From positions 112,127-176,126 of the forward strand of contig NZ_JAACFS010000013.1 of the NCBI RefSeq assembly GCF_029051645.1: a DNA stretch of 64,000 nucleotides, in the 5' to 3' direction. Below, piece after piece: positions 1 through 8,246 of this stretch. The DNA is from Bradyrhizobium sp. CSA112. Its GTDB lineage: Bacteria > Pseudomonadota > Alphaproteobacteria > Rhizobiales > Xanthobacteraceae. Below the pieces are notes generated by a model. That model was not told the origin of the DNA, made no database searches, and saw only the letters and a program-made list of their open reading frames with translations. The translations under genes were made by a program, and so were the position numbers. Each line of letters starts with the position of its first letter. The stretch's first letter is position 1.

Positions 1-259
1 GCGGGCCGCCGTTTGATTGCCACCTGACTGTCACGCGTTTGGCCGAAAGGTTGGCCCGCGCGCTTTCGACGCCCACAAGCCCGGCGAGCGCCTTCTCGAT
101 CGTCCGGACGCATGCGCCGCAATGAATCGTCGGCACGGCGAGGTCGGTCTGGCGAATGCCATCAGCGACTACGCGGCTCGCGAGCAGGACCTCTTCGTTG
201 CTTGCGCGCGGAGCTGGCAGCGTCGCCGTCAATTCCGCTCCCGAACCGCAACAACCCAT
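1..259 (-). CDS. ccoI: Copper-translocating P-type ATPase CcoI/FixI, N-terminal part only (runs off the window)
   Basis: About 86 codons are visible. The translation carries a heavy-metal-associated domain with the metal motif HCGAC (VPTIHCGACVRTIEK) followed by GVESARANLSAKRVTVRW, typical of the N-terminus of FixI/CcoI pumps that supply copper to the cbb3 oxidase. The N-terminus also has a Cys pair (MGCCGSG), common in this family. The start ATG at 259 lies 25 bases after the end of the DUF2189 gene, so it is the next cistron of the ccoNOQP transcription unit. The ATPase core lies outside the window. Identity as a metal ATPase is secure for the domain seen; assignment to CcoI rests on context. 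Confidence 0.85.
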   Translation of the reverse strand, partial: MGCCGSGAELTATLPAPRASNEEVLLASRVVADGIRQTDLAVPTIHCGACVRTIEKALAGLVGVESARANLSAKRVTVRWQSNGGP

Positions 260-284
260 CGGAGAGAACTCCAAATGCCTCGCG

Positions 285-1079
285 CTAGGACTCAGGTCGC
301 ATCGTCCGGTATGCATGCCAGCTTCCATGTCCCAGCACCGGGAAAATTACGATCATGCCCAGCAGTCCGGTCGCGATGCCGATAACAATCAGCACCAGCA
401 TGATTGCCGCCCAGGTCAACATGACCGGCATATTGTGCCAGACCAACGCCATGCTGGTGCCCATGGCGGTCAAAGCGTCCGTGCGCTCCGTTAGCAGCAT
501 CGGGATGGAGAAGGCACTGATGGCAAATGCAAACGCCGCAAACACGCCCCCGACGGCGCTGCCGATCAGCAACATCGCCCAGCCGACCTCTGTCGTGAAC
601 AGCATGGGAATGATGCGGTCGAGACCGGGAAACGGCCGCAGGCCAAAAAACAGCGCATACAGGATGACAGCGGCGCGCATCCACAACAGCGTCAGCAGAA
701 AGAGCAGCACGCCTGCGAATAGAACCTGGCCGCCAGACTCCGGCCTGACGTAGACCATCTGCCACAAGTTGACCGATCTGCCTTCTGCGATACGCCGGCT
801 CTTTTCGTACAGTCCGATTCCGATGATCGGACCAACGACCATGAAACCGGCAAACGCCGGGAGCAGGATGTAGTCCCAGCGAAGCGCGAATAGGCCAACG
901 ACGGTGACGACGGAGACCAGAAACACGAGGAGCCCGTAACTGATGCTGGCTGCCGGATCGATTGTGAAGTCGCGCCAGCCGGCCGTGAGCCAGTCAAAAG
1001 CGGCTGAGGGAGCGACGTTTCGCTTCCAGGTCCGCGCGCGTGGCAGAGGTGGAACAACGGCCGGTATCGGCGTCATCAT
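285..1079 (-). CDS. DUF2189 multi-pass inner-membrane protein
   Basis: A hydrophobic protein of 264 residues with about six membrane segments and the family-like stretch ISYGLLVFLVSVVTVVGLFAL near the N-terminus. It resembles the DUF2189 family, whose biochemical role is unknown to me. The ATG at 1079 (second ATG at 1076) follows an AGGGAG ribosome-binding site. It sits between a small ORF behind ccoP and ccoI, the place where ccoG and ccoH are normally found, so a role in cbb3 assembly or protection can be suspected but is inference only. Confidence 0.8.
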   Translation of the reverse strand: MMTPIPAVVPPLPRARTWKRNVAPSAAFDWLTAGWRDFTIDPAASISYGLLVFLVSVVTVVGLFALRWDYILLPAFAGFMVVGPIIGIGLYEKSRRIAEGRSVNLWQMVYVRPESGGQVLFAGVLLFLLTLLWMRAAVILYALFFGLRPFPGLDRIIPMLFTTEVGWAMLLIGSAVGGVFAAFAFAISAFSIPMLLTERTDALTAMGTSMALVWHNMPVMLTWAAIMLVLIVIGIATGLLGMIVIFPVLGHGSWHAYRTMRPES

Positions 1080-1095
1080 TGATCTCCCTGCTATC

Positions 1096-1314
1096 TCATC
1101 GCGGTGTACATGACGACCTTGCCGCGCTGAACTTTCCATCCTTCGCAGAGCCCTCGCCCTGGCGCACATGCGCGACGCATTCCGGTTGCGACACGATTGC
1201 CACATAGACGAGGTGCGAATTGGCGATCAATACCAGTAACAGCCCGGCACTGATCGCAACCCAAAGAACGGCCCTTGTTGTGACATGCCTCGTCGCCGCG
1301 CTGGCCCCGTTCAT
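1096..1314 (-). CDS. Small single-span membrane protein downstream of ccoP
   Basis: A 72-residue protein with one strong transmembrane helix (AVLWVAISAGLLLVLIAN) and a polar Cys-containing tail. Its ATG overlaps the ccoP stop codon in an ATGA arrangement, which implies translational coupling. It occupies the position of ccoH/fixH but is far shorter than usual CcoH (about 150 residues) and I do not recognise the CcoH signature. It could be a reduced assembly factor or a lineage-specific accessory subunit; function unknown. Confidence 0.65.
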   Translation of the reverse strand: MNGASAATRHVTTRAVLWVAISAGLLLVLIANSHLVYVAIVSQPECVAHVRQGEGSAKDGKFSAARSSCTPR

Positions 1315-2192
1315 CGTTCCCCCCGGCGAAGGTCGAACAGATAGAGCGCAAGAACTTTGCGGTCGAGCGGAGAGAGCCTTCCGTCCCAACTTGGCATGTG
1401 GCCTTGCCGGCCGCGCCACACAGTCTCGTAGATCGACTCGGGGTCGCCACCGTAAATCCAGGATCGGTCCGTCAGGTCCGGTCCACCCAGATCAGTTTTG
1501 CCCTTGGCGTCGTCGCCATGGCAGGTGACGCAATTAGCGGCGAAAACGGCCTTGCCGGCCTCGATTTTCGCCGCGGACACATCTTTGGCGACAGTTGGGT
1601 CGGAAAGGCTGCGCACATAAGTCACGACGTCGTCGATCTCACCCTTCTTGAGCATCTGATCGCGCCCGAATGCCATCATTTGCGAGGTCCGGCTTTGCGG
1701 GTGGGCCGAATTGATGCCGACGCGGATCGTTTCGGCGATGCTTTCGGGATCACCGCCCCAAAGCCATGACGCCGTCGTCAGACTCGGGAAGCCCTTGCCA
1801 CCCTGTGCGTTCGATCCATGACATGGCGCACAGTTGTCACCGAACAGCGTCCGACCGGTCTGCCGCACGTTCTCCATCAAACGGGGGTCGGCCTGGATTT
1901 GCTTGAAGCTCTCAGCCTCAATGCGTTTGGACCAGCCGCTGCGTTCCAGTGCGGCCTGCGCCAGGCTTTCGCTGACGGTGGTACGCTGATCGATGCCGAG
2001 CAGGCCCTTCGTATAGGTCACCCCGAGCGGCCATGCCGGCATCAGCACCCAGTAAACGACGGAGAACAAGGCCGTTACAATCAGGAAGAAATAGACCGGC
2101 CGGGGTACCGGCGAATTCAATTCCTTGATGCCGTTCCATTCGTGACCGGTAGTCATATAGCCGGTATGGGGGTCGCGTTCGCCTACCGCCAT
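1311..2192 (-). CDS. ccoP: cbb3-type cytochrome c oxidase subunit III, dihaem cytochrome CcoP
   Basis: Membrane-anchored dihaem cytochrome c that passes electrons from the bc1/cytochrome c pool to CcoO and CcoN. The 293-residue protein has the N-terminal motif HEWNGIKELNSPVPRPVYFFL typical of CcoP, a membrane helix at about 34-54, and two haem c sites CAPCH (121-125) and CVTCH (221-225), with candidate distal Met ligands at 172/173 and 266. Length is normal. The start overlaps the end of ccoQ by 10 bp. Fourth gene of the ccoNOQP operon. Confidence 0.97.
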   Translation of the reverse strand: MAVGERDPHTGYMTTGHEWNGIKELNSPVPRPVYFFLIVTALFSVVYWVLMPAWPLGVTYTKGLLGIDQRTTVSESLAQAALERSGWSKRIEAESFKQIQADPRLMENVRQTGRTLFGDNCAPCHGSNAQGGKGFPSLTTASWLWGGDPESIAETIRVGINSAHPQSRTSQMMAFGRDQMLKKGEIDDVVTYVRSLSDPTVAKDVSAAKIEAGKAVFAANCVTCHGDDAKGKTDLGGPDLTDRSWIYGGDPESIYETVWRGRQGHMPSWDGRLSPLDRKVLALYLFDLRRGER

Positions 2193-2362
2193 GGCTGATC
2201 CCCGTGCGGCTTGTCCTCGTGCCCGAGAATCGATTGCGCTGCCTCGTCGAACTGCTTCTTGTTCGATGGCCAGTACGCGTAGGCGACGATGATGATCGAA
2301 AGCCCGATCAGATAGAACAGACCGAATGACTTCGAGAACCAGACCACAAAATCATTGTCCAT
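2183..2362 (-). CDS. ccoQ: cbb3-type cytochrome c oxidase subunit IV CcoQ
   Basis: A 59-residue single-span protein (helix at about 12-31, ending in AYAYWPS) with a charged C-terminal tail, as expected for CcoQ, which stabilises the cbb3 complex. I chose ATG 2362 because GGGAGG lies six bases upstream; the in-frame TTG two codons earlier sits between that Shine-Dalgarno and the ATG. It overlaps ccoO and ccoP at its two ends, so expression is coupled. Confidence 0.93.
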   Translation of the reverse strand: MDNDFVVWFSKSFGLFYLIGLSIIIVAYAYWPSNKKQFDEAAQSILGHEDKPHGDQPWR

Positions 2363-2364
2363 GA

Positions 2365-3096
2365 TCAACCTCCCGCCGCGGCGACCGGCTTGTGCGCAGC
2401 ATCAGTCAGCTTGCCGAGAATTTGCAGGTACGCGACCAAGGCATCGAGTTCGGTCAGCACGCCCGGCTTGCCGTCGAAGGCACGCACGTTCGTCGCCGCG
2501 CCGTAGCGCTTGGTGACGTCTTCGGCGTAAGGCGTGTCCGGCGCGGCCTGTCCGTAGGCATCGGATCTGGCGTTGACAATCATGTCGTCGGTATAGGGCA
2601 CGCCAACCTTGCGAAGCGCAGCCAGATGGCCGCCGAGGTCGTCAATACGCAGTTCAGTGCGACCGAGCCAAGAGTAATGCGGCATGATTGACTCCGGCAC
2701 GACATCCCGGGGGTTGTTGAGGTGCCGTACGTGCCATTCGTCCGAATATTTGTTGCCCATGCGCGCGAGGTCGGGACCGGTCCGCTTCGATCCCCACAGC
2801 ATGGGATGATCGTACTTGGATTCAACGGCGAGCGAATAAGGGCCGTAGCGTTCCACTTCGTCGCGTAGCGTCCGGACCATCTGCGAATGGCAGGCGTAGC
2901 AGCCTTCCCGGATGTAGATATTGCGGCCTGCGATCTCGAGCGGCGTGTAAACCCGCATGCCCGGGGCGTCCTCGACGGTCTGGTGGATCGTGAACAACGG
3001 TATGATCTCCACCGCCCCGCCGATGCTGGCAACGCCGATGATGGCGAGCAGAAAGCCGATGGTCTTGCGTTCAAGCCGGTAATGCAGGTTGAACAT
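2365..3096 (-). CDS. ccoO: cbb3-type cytochrome c oxidase subunit II, monohaem cytochrome CcoO
   Basis: A 243-residue membrane-anchored cytochrome c of normal length. One N-terminal membrane helix (about 13-36) precedes the haem c motif CYACH at 66-70 in the CcoO-specific context REGCYACHSQMVRTL. It relays electrons from CcoP to the binuclear centre of CcoN. It lies 6 bp behind ccoN and its stop runs into the ccoQ ribosome-binding region. Confidence 0.97.
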   Translation of the reverse strand: MFNLHYRLERKTIGFLLAIIGVASIGGAVEIIPLFTIHQTVEDAPGMRVYTPLEIAGRNIYIREGCYACHSQMVRTLRDEVERYGPYSLAVESKYDHPMLWGSKRTGPDLARMGNKYSDEWHVRHLNNPRDVVPESIMPHYSWLGRTELRIDDLGGHLAALRKVGVPYTDDMIVNARSDAYGQAAPDTPYAEDVTKRYGAATNVRAFDGKPGVLTELDALVAYLQILGKLTDAAHKPVAAAGG

Positions 3097-3102
3097 GCCG
3101 GG

Positions 3103-4761
3103 TCACTCCGCCGGTTGAGGCGCGGAAAGGCCTGCGAGCGCGGGAACGGGATGATCGGCAACCCGTTCGTCGGCCGGCTGATCGGCCGTCCGTATCGTCA
3201 TCCAGATGTTGTAGCATGCGACCAACGCGCCGATCAGGAACAGCAGGCCGCCGATAGCACGAGCGATGTAGTAGGGACGCATCGCAACCAGGGTGTCGAC
3301 AAAGGAATAAGCAAGCGTTCCGCTTTCATTGTAGGTCCGCCACATCAGCCCCTGGATGATGCCGGAATTCCACATCGCGAAAACGTAGATCACCGTTCCG
3401 GCAAGTGAGAGCCAGAAGTGCACTTCCACCAACCTGCTCGAATACATCCGCTTGCGCTTCCAAAGCCACGGCACCGACGCATAGATCGCGCCGAAAGTAA
3501 TCATTGCGACCCAGCCGAGCGCACCAACGTGCACGTGGCCGACGGTCCAGTCGGTATAGTGCGACAGCGAGTTGACGGAGCGAATGGCCATGAACGAGCC
3601 CTCGAACGTGACCAGGCCGTAGAACGCGGCCGCGGCCATCATGAAGCGCAGGGTCGCGTCGTCGCGCACCTTGTGCCAGGCGCCATTCAGCGTCAGCAGC
3701 GCGTTGCCGGCCGATGCCCATGAAGGAACCAGCAGCATGACCGAAAACGTCATGCCGAGAGTCTGGACCCAATGCGGAAGCGCGGTGTAGTGCAGGTGAT
3801 GCGAACCCGCCCACATGTACATGAAAGTGATGCCCCAGAAGCTGATGATCGACAGCCGATAGGAGAAGATCGGGCGGCCGGCACGCACCGGAAGGTAGTA
3901 GTACATCATGCCGAGGAAGCCGGCGGTCAGGAAGAACGCGACCGCGTTATGCCCATACCACCACTGCGTCATCGCATCCTGGACACCAGAAAATGCCGAA
4001 TAGCTCTTGGCCTGACCGATTGAAACCGGGACGGCGAGGTTGTTGACGATGTGGAGAATCGCCACGACCAGGATGAAGGCCATGTAGTACCAATTCGACA
4101 CGTAGATATGCGGCTCCTTCCGGCGAGCCAGTGTGCGCAGATAGATGATGAAATAGGTCACCCACACGATCACCAGCCAAATGTCGGCATACCATTCCGG
4201 CTCGGCATACTCCTTCGACTGCGTAACGCCCATCAGGTAGCCGGTTGCGGCGATGACGCAGAACAGGTTGTAGCCAAGCAGAACGAACCACGGACTCAAC
4301 TGGTCCGGGAGCCGCGCACGCGAGGTTCGTTGCAACACATAGAAGGACGTGGCGATCAACGCATTGCCACCGAAGCCAAAGATCACGCCGGAGGTATGCA
4401 CCGGACGGAGGCGGCCGAAGCTCGACCAGGCGGCGTCGAATGTCAGGTTCGGATTAACAAGCTGCCATGCAATCCAGTCACCGACAAAAAGGCCCGCGAC
4501 GACCCACACCATAGCGAGGATTATCCCCATTCGGCTGGGATCGTCGAAATAGCGGTCGAGCCGGCTGTCGTCAGGCTCGGGTGCATAGTAGCCGGAAATG
4601 ACGCCGAACGTGCCGGCGACGCCGGCAAGCAGCACGATGGCGCCATGGACGCCTAGCGGGTCGCCGTGCCCGGCAGTTCCCATCGCTAGTCCACAAAAGG
4701 AAATCGCGAGTAAGATAATTAGCGCAAGTTGCCGTTCGTTTTTTGTGAGCTGGGCGACCAT
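3103..4761 (-). CDS. ccoN: cbb3-type cytochrome c oxidase catalytic subunit I, CcoN
   Basis: Catalytic subunit of the high-affinity proton-pumping terminal oxidase used at very low oxygen. The 552-residue protein has at least 12 membrane spans. The metal ligands fit the known cbb3 pattern: low-spin haem ligands H122 and H411, high-spin haem ligand H409, CuB ligands H271, H321 and H322, and Y315 at the place of the cross-linked helix-VII tyrosine. The N-terminal extension before the core is typical of rhizobial FixN. An FNR/FixK box at 4954-4967 lies about 200 bp upstream, the only strong regulatory element in that gap. Confidence 0.98.
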   Translation of the reverse strand: MVAQLTKNERQLALIILLAISFCGLAMGTAGHGDPLGVHGAIVLLAGVAGTFGVISGYYAPEPDDSRLDRYFDDPSRMGIILAMVWVVAGLFVGDWIAWQLVNPNLTFDAAWSSFGRLRPVHTSGVIFGFGGNALIATSFYVLQRTSRARLPDQLSPWFVLLGYNLFCVIAATGYLMGVTQSKEYAEPEWYADIWLVIVWVTYFIIYLRTLARRKEPHIYVSNWYYMAFILVVAILHIVNNLAVPVSIGQAKSYSAFSGVQDAMTQWWYGHNAVAFFLTAGFLGMMYYYLPVRAGRPIFSYRLSIISFWGITFMYMWAGSHHLHYTALPHWVQTLGMTFSVMLLVPSWASAGNALLTLNGAWHKVRDDATLRFMMAAAAFYGLVTFEGSFMAIRSVNSLSHYTDWTVGHVHVGALGWVAMITFGAIYASVPWLWKRKRMYSSRLVEVHFWLSLAGTVIYVFAMWNSGIIQGLMWRTYNESGTLAYSFVDTLVAMRPYYIARAIGGLLFLIGALVACYNIWMTIRTADQPADERVADHPVPALAGLSAPQPAE

Positions 4762-4953
4762 CCTGGAGCTCCAAACGAAAGGGGATGCCAGCAGTCTTCT
4801 TCAAAACCCTGAAGTGCCGCTTGACAGCCATTTCACAACTTTCAATTATCCTACCACTGCAATACAACCCAGAGGCAACATCCGGACGCGTCAGCGCATT
4901 CACACATACGCTTTGGCGATGTCACCAGCAGGCCACCTCTGCCGCTTCCACTC

Positions 4954-4967
4954 TTGATCTAAATCAA
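4954..4967. promoter_or_regulatory. FNR/FixK box upstream of ccoN
   Basis: TTGATCTAAATCAA, a perfect TTGAT-N4-ATCAA inverted repeat, lies in the 369-bp gap between ccoN and the SulP gene. A class II FixK promoter would start near 4919, giving a leader of about 160 nt to ccoN. Known FixK/FNR control of cbb3 operons supports the assignment. I see nothing else convincing in 4762-5130. Confidence 0.9.
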
Positions 4968-5130
4968 GTGTCAACGCACTTCGCTGCGGCGCACTCAGCA
5001 CAGCGACGCCTCGACAAGCGACAGGCAATACCGGTCACATCGGGCCGACGCCGAACGACGCCGAAATAGTTATTCTTGTCTGACTGACATTGAGCCGCAG
5101 ATGGCCGCACCGATCGATCAGAGCGAATAG

Positions 5131-6846
5131 TCAACGCCGCTGAGGGTCGGCGCGGAGCACCGTCTCAATCGTCGTTGTTCGATCAAGTCTGCCAACTTTG
5201 GATTCGACTCCGTCGGCTCGCAACAATTCGCGCACGCCCCCATGGGCCCCGATGATACGCAGGCCGATTTTGTGCCCGACAAGTTCGCCATGGAGCTTGT
5301 GCAGCATCTGCGCTCCCGCGAGGTCCATGTATGGCGAAGCAGAGAGATCACAGACAATCAGGCGGAGCGTGTGCGGGTCCGCTTGCCCGAGACGGGTCAA
5401 GACCGCTTCCATAACTACGTCGGCATTGACGTAGATCAGCGAAGCTTCGGGACGAAAAACGACCACGCCGGGCAGCGGTTCATTCTCGGGGTGACGCGCC
5501 AGGTCGGAAAAGTTGTTGGTACCGGGAATACGGCCGAGGAAGGCGACGTGCGGACGTGACACCCGGGCGAGCAGCAATAGTATTGAAGCTAGTGCAGCAA
5601 GCAGGATGCCCTGGAGTATCCCAAGGAGCAGGACGGCCCCGAGCGCGATCGCCGCTGCGTAGAAGTCCAGCCGGCTCAAACGCCACATGCGGAGCAGTGC
5701 CGGGAAGTCCAGCAAACCATACACCGCGGTCAACACCACGGCCGCCAGCACCGCCTTTGGAAGATTTTCCAGCAAGCCAGTCAGAAAGAGCAGGCAAAGC
5801 GCTAGGGTGATCGAGGCAAAGACCAGGGCCAGCGGTGTGCGCGCACCCGCCTTATCGTTCACCGCCGACTGCGAAAGCCCGCCGGCCACGGGATAGCCAT
5901 GCCCCATTGCGGCTGCGAGATTGGCTGCGCCGAGGCCGAGAAGCTCTTGCCTTGGATCGAGGGCGTAGCCGTGCTTCGCGGCGAAGGTGCGAGCAGCCGA
6001 AACGCTTTCGATGTAGGCCAGCAACAGGCAACCAGCGGCCAACGGAACAATTCCCTCGACATCGCGCAACCTCAAAGCTGGACCGCCCAGGGTCGGCAGA
6101 CCGGCCGGGACTTCTCCCGTCGTCGGCACCCCGAGCGCGGGAAGTCCGAGTATCGTGGCAGCCACAATCGCCAGCGCGACGACCCCGAGCGCGACGGGCT
6201 TTCCCGGCACCAAGCGCTCGCCGAGCACAATTAGTCCGACCGCTATAATACCAACCAAGAGAACAATGTATTGCACTTGGCCGATCTGCGCCGAGAATGC
6301 CCATGCCCTGTCAAAAAAGTTATGCCCCCCACCTCCAACGCCGAACAGACTTGGCAACTGGGTCATCGCGATGGTTAGGCCCGCGCCAGCCTTGAAGCCT
6401 ACAAGGACACTGTCGCTGATCAACTTCACCAGCGTGCTCAACCGAAACAGCCAGGCGATCACGCAAAGGGCCGCGACCGTGAAGCCTGCGAGGCTGGCAA
6501 TCTGGAAGTAGCGCTGCGCGTCGCCATCAGCCATTGACCCCACCGTCCCGGCAATCATGAGTGAAATGGCGGAAGTCGGTCCGATCGCAAGCTGGCGCGA
6601 AGATCCGAGCAAGGCGTATCCCAAACCACCAAGCATATAACCATAGACGCCAACTTGCGGGGGTAGACCCGCGAGCCCCGCGTAGGCCAGGGACACCGGA
6701 ATTCCGTAGGCGGCCAGAGTTACTCCAGCGACGACGTCGCTGAGTAGCCAGGATGGCTGGTATTCAGCCAACCAACGGGACGGCGGGAATCGCCAAAGCC
6801 AAATTCCCGGACGTCTTGGCAGACCCATCATGCGGCACCCGGCCAT
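5131..6846 (-). CDS. SulP family anion permease with C-terminal STAS domain
   Basis: A 571-residue transporter with 10-12 membrane spans and SulP signature segments (AAYGIPVSLAYAGLAGLPPQVG near the N-terminus, GPTSAISLMI, and GYPVAGGLSQSAVNDKAGARTP), followed by a soluble STAS domain over roughly residues 440-565 (VVVFRPEASLIYVNAD; IVCDLSASPYMDLAGAQML). SulP proteins move sulfate, bicarbonate or other anions; the substrate cannot be read from sequence. It is the last gene of an operon with DUF3300, DUF2950 and a small secreted protein, starting 8 bp after that small gene, and so probably under the FixK box at 9923. The start among several nearby Mets is uncertain. Confidence 0.93.
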   Translation of the reverse strand: MAGCRMMGLPRRPGIWLWRFPPSRWLAEYQPSWLLSDVVAGVTLAAYGIPVSLAYAGLAGLPPQVGVYGYMLGGLGYALLGSSRQLAIGPTSAISLMIAGTVGSMADGDAQRYFQIASLAGFTVAALCVIAWLFRLSTLVKLISDSVLVGFKAGAGLTIAMTQLPSLFGVGGGGHNFFDRAWAFSAQIGQVQYIVLLVGIIAVGLIVLGERLVPGKPVALGVVALAIVAATILGLPALGVPTTGEVPAGLPTLGGPALRLRDVEGIVPLAAGCLLLAYIESVSAARTFAAKHGYALDPRQELLGLGAANLAAAMGHGYPVAGGLSQSAVNDKAGARTPLALVFASITLALCLLFLTGLLENLPKAVLAAVVLTAVYGLLDFPALLRMWRLSRLDFYAAAIALGAVLLLGILQGILLAALASILLLLARVSRPHVAFLGRIPGTNNFSDLARHPENEPLPGVVVFRPEASLIYVNADVVMEAVLTRLGQADPHTLRLIVCDLSASPYMDLAGAQMLHKLHGELVGHKIGLRIIGAHGGVRELLRADGVESKVGRLDRTTTIETVLRADPQRR

Positions 6847-6854
6847 GCGCAGGC

Positions 6855-7286
6855 TTACTGAAGCGAAATTCTGATGCCACTCCGATTCGCCGCAAATTCC
6901 AGGCCCGTTGTGAGCCCCTGCAACGAGATCGTCACGCCCTTTGCATTCGTCATGTGAACCCCGCCGGCGCCACCGACCAATGCGCCGCTGCCGCCCACGG
7001 CGTCGTAGGTACCGGCAAAATCCTTCATTTCGCGTAGCCCGGAAACATGTCCCGTGAGTCGCATCGCTGAGACGCCGGCCGTAATGCCCAGGCTCAAGCC
7101 CGAAACCCGGAAAGGATAGTCGCGACCGCGGTATGTCAAAACTCCGCGTCCTCTACCCGCACCGACGATCAGGCCCGCCTTCGCGAACACGACGCTAACT
7201 TGACCCATCGCTTGCGCTTGCGATGGTGTCGGCGATCCAGCGACGAACAGGACCAGCATCGCAAGCCCCGCTGCACATTTACCCAT
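6855..7286 (-). CDS. Small secreted protein, paralogue of the protein at 15113-15553
   Basis: A 143-residue protein with a signal peptide (about 1-25, cleavage after SQAQA) and a glycine-rich, beta-strand-like mature part containing VSVVFAKAGLIVGAG, GVLTYRG..YPF, FAGTYDAVG and NAKGVTISLQG. The same sequence of motifs is found in the protein at 15113-15553, so the two are clear paralogues. I do not recognise a named family. It lies between DUF2950 and SulP genes in one operon, so a periplasmic or envelope role is likely. Confidence 0.75.
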   Translation of the reverse strand: MGKCAAGLAMLVLFVAGSPTPSQAQAMGQVSVVFAKAGLIVGAGRGRGVLTYRGRDYPFRVSGLSLGITAGVSAMRLTGHVSGLREMKDFAGTYDAVGGSGALVGGAGGVHMTNAKGVTISLQGLTTGLEFAANRSGIRISLQ

Positions 7287-7308
7287 CGCACTCGCGCCCC
7301 CGAATTCG

Positions 7309-8244
7309 TCAGCGACCCGGTACGTCGACCTTTTTCCAGGTCTGGTCGGGATCGAACCACATCATGCGACTGACAAGCCTCATCGTGTAGTCACCCAAAT
7401 CTTTCTGGTAGACAGTGCCGGAATGATTCACGAGGAAGGTCATTACGCCTGAGTTGCCGTACTCCGCAGGATAGGCGAGAAGCGCATATCCCCCGATCAT
7501 CTTGCCCTTGACGACGTAGTTCAGCGTGCCGCCAGGGGCATTCGGCCCTTGCTGCGTCAGGATCCGATAATAGTAGCCGTGATACGGCGTGCGCCCTTCC
7601 CCGGCCTTGTATCCTTCGGCCGAGGCCTGTGCGACGAATTCGCCGAGCGGACTTGCATCGCCATCAGATGCGGGCCAGTAAAGACCGTCTTTCTTGCCGG
7701 ACGAACTGACGATGCGCTGCGCATAAACGCCGGGACCGGCCCCGGTGCGATCCTTTTCCGCATACTCGTTCTGCGCATCGACATAAGCGAGGCAGGTCTG
7801 AATCGCGTCCAGTTCGTTGCGTCCAATACGCCGGTACAGGATTTCAAGCCTGCCAGCAGCCGTATCGAATTTCCAGCCGGCCTTCTGGCGGGTAAGCGGA
7901 ATCGGGAGCGGGAAGTCGTCGGCTCCCACGACCAGAAAAGCCTTGTCGCCTTCGATGATCACATTGTGCTTGGCGTCGTAAGCCCGTACGAACCGTTCCC
8001 GCGCTTCGCGATCCGCCACTTCATCTCCGGAGAACATGATGTCCTCCGCATCCCGGCCGAGCACCTTGCGGACATCTCTCGTGGCTCCCGATTTGATGGC
8101 AGTGGCAAGGGCTGTCGCACCATCCTCCGGTGTCTTGAAGACTTGCTGAGCATTGGCGAACGACATCGCGAGCAGCAGAATGACGGCTGCCATGACAACG
8201 GCGGCGTGCGTCCGACAGCCTAGTGTCAACCGAAGCTTGCTCAT
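7309..8244 (-). CDS. DUF2950 family secreted protein
   Basis: A 311-residue protein with a signal peptide (hydrophobic VVMAAVILLLAMSFANAQQ) and the DUF2950 core: QVFKTPEDGATALATAIKSG, RIGRNELDAIQTCLAYVDAQNEYA, PYHGYYYRILTQQGPNAPGG and GVMTFLVNHSGTVYQKDLG. The ATG at 8244 follows GAGG and lies 2 bp after the DUF3300 stop. DUF2950 and DUF3300 genes are often neighbours in alphaproteobacteria, which supports both calls. Function unknown; both products are predicted to be exported. Confidence 0.9.
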   Translation of the reverse strand: MSKLRLTLGCRTHAAVVMAAVILLLAMSFANAQQVFKTPEDGATALATAIKSGATRDVRKVLGRDAEDIMFSGDEVADREARERFVRAYDAKHNVIIEGDKAFLVVGADDFPLPIPLTRQKAGWKFDTAAGRLEILYRRIGRNELDAIQTCLAYVDAQNEYAEKDRTGAGPGVYAQRIVSSSGKKDGLYWPASDGDASPLGEFVAQASAEGYKAGEGRTPYHGYYYRILTQQGPNAPGGTLNYVVKGKMIGGYALLAYPAEYGNSGVMTFLVNHSGTVYQKDLGDYTMRLVSRMMWFDPDQTWKKVDVPGR

Positions 8245-8246
8245 CG

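Noticed and set aside
2346..2362. ATTGTCC-like string in the ccoQ start region as a further operator
   Set aside because: It lies in coding sequence of an internal operon gene and has no matching GGACAAT arm.
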